Shown: in pieces, positions 60,355 through 64,000 of the stretch | Layout: the number at the start of each line of letters is the position of its first letter | Position numbering within the stretch: the first letter of the stretch is position 1 | Source of the DNA: Rhizobium sp. R711 | GTDB taxonomy: Bacteria; Pseudomonadota; Alphaproteobacteria; Rhizobiales; Rhizobiaceae | NCBI RefSeq assembly: GCF_002211365.1 | Contig: NZ_LOKZ01000036.1 | Span: forward strand, 1 to 64,000 | DNA length: 64,000 nucleotides | Direction: 5' to 3' | The notes under the pieces: model-generated | Database searches by the model: none | The model's input: the letters and a program-made list of their open reading frames with translations, nothing else | What the model was told of the DNA's origin: nothing | Made by a program: the position numbers and the translations under genes

Positions 60355-60833
60355 CGCAGCCATTTCTCTTTGGTGATGGCTGGATCGAGGTTCGCGACGG
60401 AAACGACACGGCGCGTGCCATCTTTGACCGGCATTACAGTCGATACTTTTACGCCGATGGCCGAAAACCGAAGCTTTTCGTCGGGCCCGGTGAAAAGATG
60501 GTTCTGTTGACCCATGACGCTGGCGCCGTATGCGTCTGGCGCAAATTCATCAGTGGTGATGGGCAGTCGGGGGTCAACTGTGCGGTATTCCGACGGGAGC
60601 GCGGTGACGTTGCCTCCGATCTCCTGTCCTCAGCTCGAGCGTTAGCGGCGGAGCGATGGCCCGCGACCCGATTCTATACCTACGTCGATCCGCGCGGGGT
60701 GCGGCCGACGTTTCGCGCTGGGCGGCCAACCTGGGGCCACTGCTTCTATCAGGACGGATGGGTATTCGAGGGGCTCACGAAGAAGGGGCTGCACATCCTG
60801 GCGAACTACAGCGCCATCGGAGGTGCAGCATGA
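60351..60833 (+). CDS. Mom-like DNA modification GNAT protein (putative)
   Basis: A 160-residue protein. Its layout resembles the Mu Mom protein: HYS at residues 28-30, an N.A..R region at 76-83 (NCAVFRRE), a helical segment with SSARALAAERWP.TRFYTYVDP near 93-114 and the end WGHCFYQDGWVFEGLTKKGLHILAN. Mom turns adenine into a modified base that protects phage DNA from restriction. It sits among two methyltransferase genes, which supports a role in DNA modification. The likeness is by eye and at low identity. Confidence 0.55.
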   Translation: MTQPFLFGDGWIEVRDGNDTARAIFDRHYSRYFYADGRKPKLFVGPGEKMVLLTHDAGAVCVWRKFISGDGQSGVNCAVFRRERGDVASDLLSSARALAAERWPATRFYTYVDPRGVRPTFRAGRPTWGHCFYQDGWVFEGLTKKGLHILANYSAIGGAA

Positions 60834-62077
60834 GCAACCCACGTTTTTCGATTATCCCGGCTTGGATCGTCACGGATGGCCGATTGAAGGGCAGCGATCT
60901 CAAGGTGCTTTGCCTGTTGGGCACTCATACCAATAAGGAAGGCTGGTGCCGGCGCAGCCAGGTCAAGATGGCCGAGCAGCTCGGTTGTGGACGTTCCACG
61001 GTGCAGGACTCTCTTAATCGGCTTGCTGACATCGGCGCTGTCGAGAAACGGAAGGTCGAGAGCGCGGACGGTCGCGACAGCGCGCATTGGTATCGCGTCA
61101 TCCTCGATCGCGCGGCTTCCAGCAATGCATTTGGTGCATGGGATGCAGACGACGAAGAGGAATTTGGTCCTATTTCCGAGACATCTTTGGAGGCACCCCC
61201 TGCCGGTATACCGGCACCCCCTGCCGGTCCTGAGGCGGCACCCCCTGCCGGTTCTGGACCGGCACCTATTAACGACAGTTCTCTAACTTCCAGTCCTAAC
61301 GAAGAAGAGAGAGAGCGCGATCGGGATGATGAAGGGGAAGAAAATCCCAAGGCGCTGGAAAAGCGATTCCGGAAATGGTGGTCGACATGGCCAACTTACG
61401 CGACGGACACGGAAGCCACGACGCGACGCGCCTGGCTGGATCTGACGCCAGACCAGCGGAAGGCATGCGAAGAGCGCACCGCCGATTACCTCGCCACAGC
61501 GAAAGCTGCCGGACGTAAATTCTCGAAAGCAGCGGCGACCTACCTTTCGGAACGAGCTTGGGAGAGATTGGGGGAAAGGACCGGTGCCATGGTCTCGGCC
61601 AATGCTCCGGAGGCCTACACTGCCTATTCCAGGGCAGGGCGCGCACTGCTGCTGGCCGAGCTGCTGAAGCCGGAGCGTTACCTCGCACTCAATCCGATCG
61701 AGCAGAAGATCATCGATGATAAGCCGGAGAAGCGAGATCTGATCTGGCGCGACAAGCGGGAAAAGCAGGGATGGCCAGAGGCGTCCAAGCTCATTGACAC
61801 GACGATGCAGCGGAAGCGCTTCAACGTTCCCACGCGCATCGTGTCGATCGGCCAGAGCTTCGACAAGGTGAAGGTTGGCAGTGAGGTCTGGCAAGCCTGG
61901 CAGCGCCTGCACCATCGGCGTTGCTGGCCATGGCTACCGGCTCCGGAGGGGTTGGAATGGATGCAGTTCCCGCGTTTGCCAGATGCAATCGAGGATCTGG
62001 ACGAAGCGTGTGAACTGGCACTGAGCGAATTTGAGACAGCACTGAGAGAGGGCAGGGACAATGATCATGCAGCGTAA
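60830..62077 (+). CDS. Replication initiator, lambda O-like
   Basis: A 415-residue protein. The N-terminal winged helix (RFSIIPAWIVTDGRLKGSDLKVLCLLGTHTNKEGWCRRSQVKMAEQLGCGRSTVQDSLNRLADIGAVEKRK, residues about 4-75) would bind origin DNA. A proline-rich linker with three APPAG repeats follows (about 120-145), then a charged region and a C-terminal helical part that may contact the helicase loader. The gene itself carries iteron-like DNA repeats in the linker (61192-61252), as the lambda O gene does. Confidence 0.75.
   Translation: MSNPRFSIIPAWIVTDGRLKGSDLKVLCLLGTHTNKEGWCRRSQVKMAEQLGCGRSTVQDSLNRLADIGAVEKRKVESADGRDSAHWYRVILDRAASSNAFGAWDADDEEEFGPISETSLEAPPAGIPAPPAGPEAAPPAGSGPAPINDSSLTSSPNEEERERDRDDEGEENPKALEKRFRKWWSTWPTYATDTEATTRRAWLDLTPDQRKACEERTADYLATAKAAGRKFSKAAATYLSERAWERLGERTGAMVSANAPEAYTAYSRAGRALLLAELLKPERYLALNPIEQKIIDDKPEKRDLIWRDKREKQGWPEASKLIDTTMQRKRFNVPTRIVSIGQSFDKVKVGSEVWQAWQRLHHRRCWPWLPAPEGLEWMQFPRLPDAIEDLDEACELALSEFETALREGRDNDHAA
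61192..61252 (+). repeat. Iteron-like repeats inside the initiator gene
   Basis: Three identical 16-bp copies of GGCACCCCCTGCCGGT occur at 61192-61207, 61213-61228 and 61237-61252, and a partial copy (GGCACC) at 61261. The following ~40 bases are less GC-rich. In lambda, four iterons inside the O gene form the replication origin, next to an AT-rich zone. Here the repeats encode the linker, and they may be the origin. Confidence 0.65.
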
Positions 62078-62732
62078 AATCATCATGGCCGAGAAGGTCG
62101 ACATCAACCGCCTGATGCCAGCGCTAGAGGGAGCGGTCAGCCTACGTCGAATCAACGCGACGATGCTCTCGATGGCATCGAAGGCGAACGTGAAGCGAAT
62201 CACCGCGTCTGAGCAGGTGAAATCGCACTGGTACTGCCTCCGGGTGAGGACTGGCCGCGAGTTCGCTGTGGAAAAACTGCTGGCCGATGCCGATGTTGAA
62301 AGCCTCGTTGTTCGCTCCAATCCCTATAAGACGGTCAAGCGTGGGCGGGTTCGCATGGTCCCGGAGCGCCCCGTAATCATTGGTTATGTGCTCGTCCATT
62401 GCGTTCCAACGGCCGCTGCGATGTCTGGTTTGCTTGCGGTCAAGGATGTGATCGAGGTGGTTGGTGGCGCCGAAACACCATATCGTGCCGATGCGGAATC
62501 CATCGCTCGATTCAAGGCGATGGCCGAGCAGGGGAAATACGATCACAAGGTCAAGCCGAAGGTCGATTTCCTGCCAGAGGAGATAGTCCGTGTCTGCGAT
62601 GGACCATTTGCTACGTTTTGTGCCGTTGTGGTTTCTGTGGACGTCGAGGCGTACATCGCGAAGGTCGAGGTTGAGATTTTCGGACGCAAGACACCGGTGG
62701 AACTGGATCTTGCGCAGATCGAAAAAATCTGA
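62061..62732 (+). CDS. NusG-like prophage transcription factor
   Basis: A 223-residue NusG paralogue. An unusual N-terminal tail (residues 1-56) precedes the NGN domain (HWYCLRVRTGREFAVEKLLADADVESLVVRSNPYK...GYVLVHCVPTAAAMSGLLAVKDVIEVVGG) and a KOW domain (residues about 172-223: PEEIVRVCDGPFATFCAVVVSVD...VEIFGRKTPVELDLAQIEKI). NusG-like proteins bind RNA polymerase and either stop or prevent termination. It overlaps the initiator gene and ends just before a hairpin-rich gap and a terminator, a place where phages regulate late transcription. Confidence 0.88.
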   Translation: MIMQRKIIMAEKVDINRLMPALEGAVSLRRINATMLSMASKANVKRITASEQVKSHWYCLRVRTGREFAVEKLLADADVESLVVRSNPYKTVKRGRVRMVPERPVIIGYVLVHCVPTAAAMSGLLAVKDVIEVVGGAETPYRADAESIARFKAMAEQGKYDHKVKPKVDFLPEEIVRVCDGPFATFCAVVVSVDVEAYIAKVEVEIFGRKTPVELDLAQIEKI

Positions 62733-62781
62733 CTACAAATTGCCTCGGAAGATCTGAGATCCCAGCGTGGGCCCAAACAGT

Positions 62782-62867
62782 CGATGGCTCGATCATCGGC
62801 GAATGAAGCGAAAGCTTCAGGGTTGCTTACCGGTCAGACCCAGCCTTGACTGCCTCGACGACGAGGC
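62782..62867 (+). ncRNA. Hairpin array downstream of the NusG-like gene
   Basis: Three inverted repeats follow each other: CGATG/CATCG (62782-62798), TGAAGC-GAAA-GCTTCA (62804-62819, a GNRA tetraloop), and GCCTCG-ACGA-CGAGGC (62852-62867). Together with the terminator at 62902 they form a compact RNA of about 130 bases. It has no convincing open frame. It could be a small RNA or an antitermination site. Confidence 0.45.
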
Positions 62868-62901
62868 GCTGATTCAGGGCAAGTGCTACTGCTATGAGAT
62901 G

Positions 62902-62925
62902 GGCGGCCTCCGGGCCGCCTTTTTT
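62902..62925 (+). terminator. Strong terminator before the late genes
   Basis: A perfect 7-bp stem GGCGGCC/GGCCGCC closed by a UCCG loop (62902-62919) is followed by TTTTTT. It lies between the early operon and the first late gene, so it may be the point at which antitermination acts. Confidence 0.9.
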
Positions 62926-63015
62926 GTTCAATGGTTATGGCGTTCCATCATCCAACCAATGGAGGCAGCCATGACCTCGCCGCTGTAATGGCGGTATCAC
63001 TCCGGGAGCCAGCAC

Positions 63016-63552
63016 GTGACAGCAGAGCTTCGTTTCGACGCAAACGAAATACTCAACCTGTCACGTGCAATCCGGGCTTTACCAGAGGGCATCAAGACGA
63101 AGGCTCTGGCCAGTGCCATGCGCCGAATGCGCGAGATGGCCCGAAGCCGGATCGTCAAGCGCGCAGCCGAGCACACGAGGCTTCCGCCTGGCGTGGTTCG
63201 CAAGATGACGACGGCCCGCTTCAATGCCGGTGGCAATACGCAGGACGTAATTGTCAAATCGGGATGGATACATCTCTACAAGCTGGGCGCGACGCAGACC
63301 TCTCGCGGTGTACGGGTTCGGGCGCGAGGGTCATATGCCCACGCCTTCCTCGCTGAAATGGACAGCGGCCATAGGGCAGTAGCCATGAGGGTTTCAGACA
63401 AGCGTCTGCCGATCCGTGAACTGTTCGGCCCTAACCCTGCGCATGCCATCACGAATAATCCGGACGTCTACCTCGACGTGCTGGCCGAGATCATACAGGA
63501 ACATCTTGCTCCTCGCTTGCTGCACGAACTCGATCGACTTCTCCCTCGGTGA
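63016..63552 (+). CDS. Phage minor tail protein Z-like
   Basis: A 178-residue protein resembling lambda minor tail protein Z/GpZ and related HK97 gp10-type completion proteins: ALPEGIKTKALASAMRRMREMARSRIVKRAAEHTRLPPGVVRKM at the N-terminus, and later VYLDVLAEIIQEHLAPRLLHELDRLL. It starts with GTG at 63016; GGGAG lies eight bases upstream. It is the first gene after the terminator, a curious place for a tail gene ahead of terminase. Confidence 0.7.
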   Translation: MTAELRFDANEILNLSRAIRALPEGIKTKALASAMRRMREMARSRIVKRAAEHTRLPPGVVRKMTTARFNAGGNTQDVIVKSGWIHLYKLGATQTSRGVRVRARGSYAHAFLAEMDSGHRAVAMRVSDKRLPIRELFGPNPAHAITNNPDVYLDVLAEIIQEHLAPRLLHELDRLLPR

Positions 63553-63728
63553 GGGCTACTCGGGCGGGTCGACCCCTCGGGCCTCGCCCATGCCCGCCCA
63601 CCCCCTTACAGGGTCCTCCCTCGGGCCTACCCCCAAGCGGGCCGGGACGACCCCGAAATTTCGCTAGTCACGGCGATCAAAAAACTGACCTGACTCACCT
63701 GACTCGAAGGCTGACGACCTGACTCCGA
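63553..63728. other. GC-rich gap with direct repeats, candidate packaging site
   Basis: No gene is seen here. The 11-bp repeat CCCTCGGGCCT occurs at 63574-63584 and 63618-63628, and a partial one at 63543. The region is very GC-rich and lies just before a small HTH gene where the terminase small subunit is expected, so it could hold the cos or pac site. Confidence 0.35.
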
Positions 63729-64000
63729 TGGCAACCGACGCACAACAAAACCTCCTATCGGTCGACGGCGGTGTTTGGATCACGGTGGCCGAGCTGGCCC
63801 GCCGCAAAGGTGTGAGCAAGCAGACGGCTGCCGAGAAGGTGAACCGCCTCGAGGACGAGGGCCGCATCACAACCCGGCGGGAAGGCCGGCGGCGCCTGGT
63901 GGAGTTGGCGACCTACGACCGCGCCATTGGCGTTGTCGGGGATGCGGCCAAGGAGATCGGCGCGGAAACCAAACGCGACGATGGTGCTGATCCGGCGAAC
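63729..64000 (+). CDS. HTH phage protein, possible terminase small subunit (partial)
   Basis: The start of a protein of at least 90 residues, cut by the window end. It has a MarR-like or winged HTH: VWITVAELARRKGVSKQTAAEKVNRLEDEGRITTRREGRRRLVELATYDRAIGVVGDAAKEIG. This type is found ahead of terminase genes in rhizobial prophages, where it may be the DNA-recognising small subunit. The identity cannot be decided without the rest. Confidence 0.6.

Larger units (their letters stand above)
49732..64000. mobile_element. Left part of a lambda-like prophage
   Basis: From the tRNA-like att site to the window end there is a temperate phage layout: a leftward early operon, an S24 repressor with operators, a rightward early operon with CII-like, methyltransferase, initiator and NusG-like genes, a tail gene, and the start of late genes. 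Genes are short and overlap at ATGA or TGATG. No integrase is seen near the left edge. The element continues beyond 64000. Confidence 0.9.

Noticed and set aside
61192..61266. CRISPR-like repeats
   Set aside because: Three 16-bp repeats with spacers of only 5 and 8 bases inside a coding region are iteron-like, not a CRISPR array.
62767..62988. Open frame across the hairpins and terminator after the NusG-like gene
   Set aside because: It reads through a strong terminator; the RNA structure explains the region better.

Overview
The window is chromosomal DNA from an alphaproteobacterium of the order Rhizobiales, most likely Rhizobium or a close relative. The signs are high GC content, the gatC-gatA-gatB / NDUFA12 / DUF2155 / aat-accC-accB-aroQ order, a second short FtsZ, an adenosylcobalamin-dependent ribonucleotide reductase as the RNR gene present, and many small conserved proteins of rhizobial type. 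This assignment comes from recognising gene families and their order, not from a database search.

Positions 1-49.7 kb are host chromosome. From 0.1 to 8.6 kb lie the Glu-tRNA(Gln) amidotransferase genes (gatC, gatA, gatB), interleaved with four GNAT acetyltransferases, a YjhX-type toxin and two envelope or respiration genes. From 8.6 to 12.5 kb a leftward cluster holds aat, accC, accB, aroQ and a DsbA-like protein. From 12.6 to 20.7 kb come an aminotransferase, a ketopantoate reductase, ftsZ2, dehydrogenases and small proteins. From 20.8 to 28.5 kb lie nrdJ with a regulated leader, a periplasmic Cache-like protein, gpt, a universal stress protein with an FNR/FixK box, and a CinA/MoaB-like protein. 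From 28.6 to 42.8 kb are wrbA, tRNA-Leu, ilvA-hlyU, a diguanylate cyclase, two divergent regulator/enzyme pairs (TetR/SDR and LysR/azoR), cpdB, a PilZ protein and the lrp/ald pair. From 42.8 to 49.5 kb are a cysteine and sulfur operon (cysK-alaX-sseA-GNAT), a ChrR-like gene, an SDR and the decayed end of a cyclopropane fatty acid synthase gene.

From about 49.73 kb to the end of the window is the left part of a lambda-like prophage. Its left edge is a short copy of a tRNA 3' end followed, on the host side, by what looks like the tRNA terminator. A leftward early operon (54.9 to 49.9 kb) of small, overlapping genes includes DUF4326, HNH and DUF5131 proteins. An S24-type repressor sits in the middle, flanked by copies of an inverted repeat TGCGG-N8-CCGCA. 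A rightward early operon follows: a Cro-like protein, a CII-like protein, a ParB-like protein, an adenine methyltransferase, a cytosine methyltransferase-like protein, a Mom-like protein, an O-like initiator with internal iterons, and a NusG-like protein. After a hairpin-rich gap and a strong terminator come a tail protein, a GC-rich gap that could hold the packaging site, and the start of an HTH protein.

The most interesting parts are the prophage DNA-modification set (58.0-60.8 kb), the NusG-like gene with downstream RNA hairpins and terminator (62.1-62.9 kb), the iterons inside the initiator gene, the repressor operator set, and the structured nrdJ leader with its NrdR box. There is no rRNA, CRISPR array or intact insertion sequence in the window.
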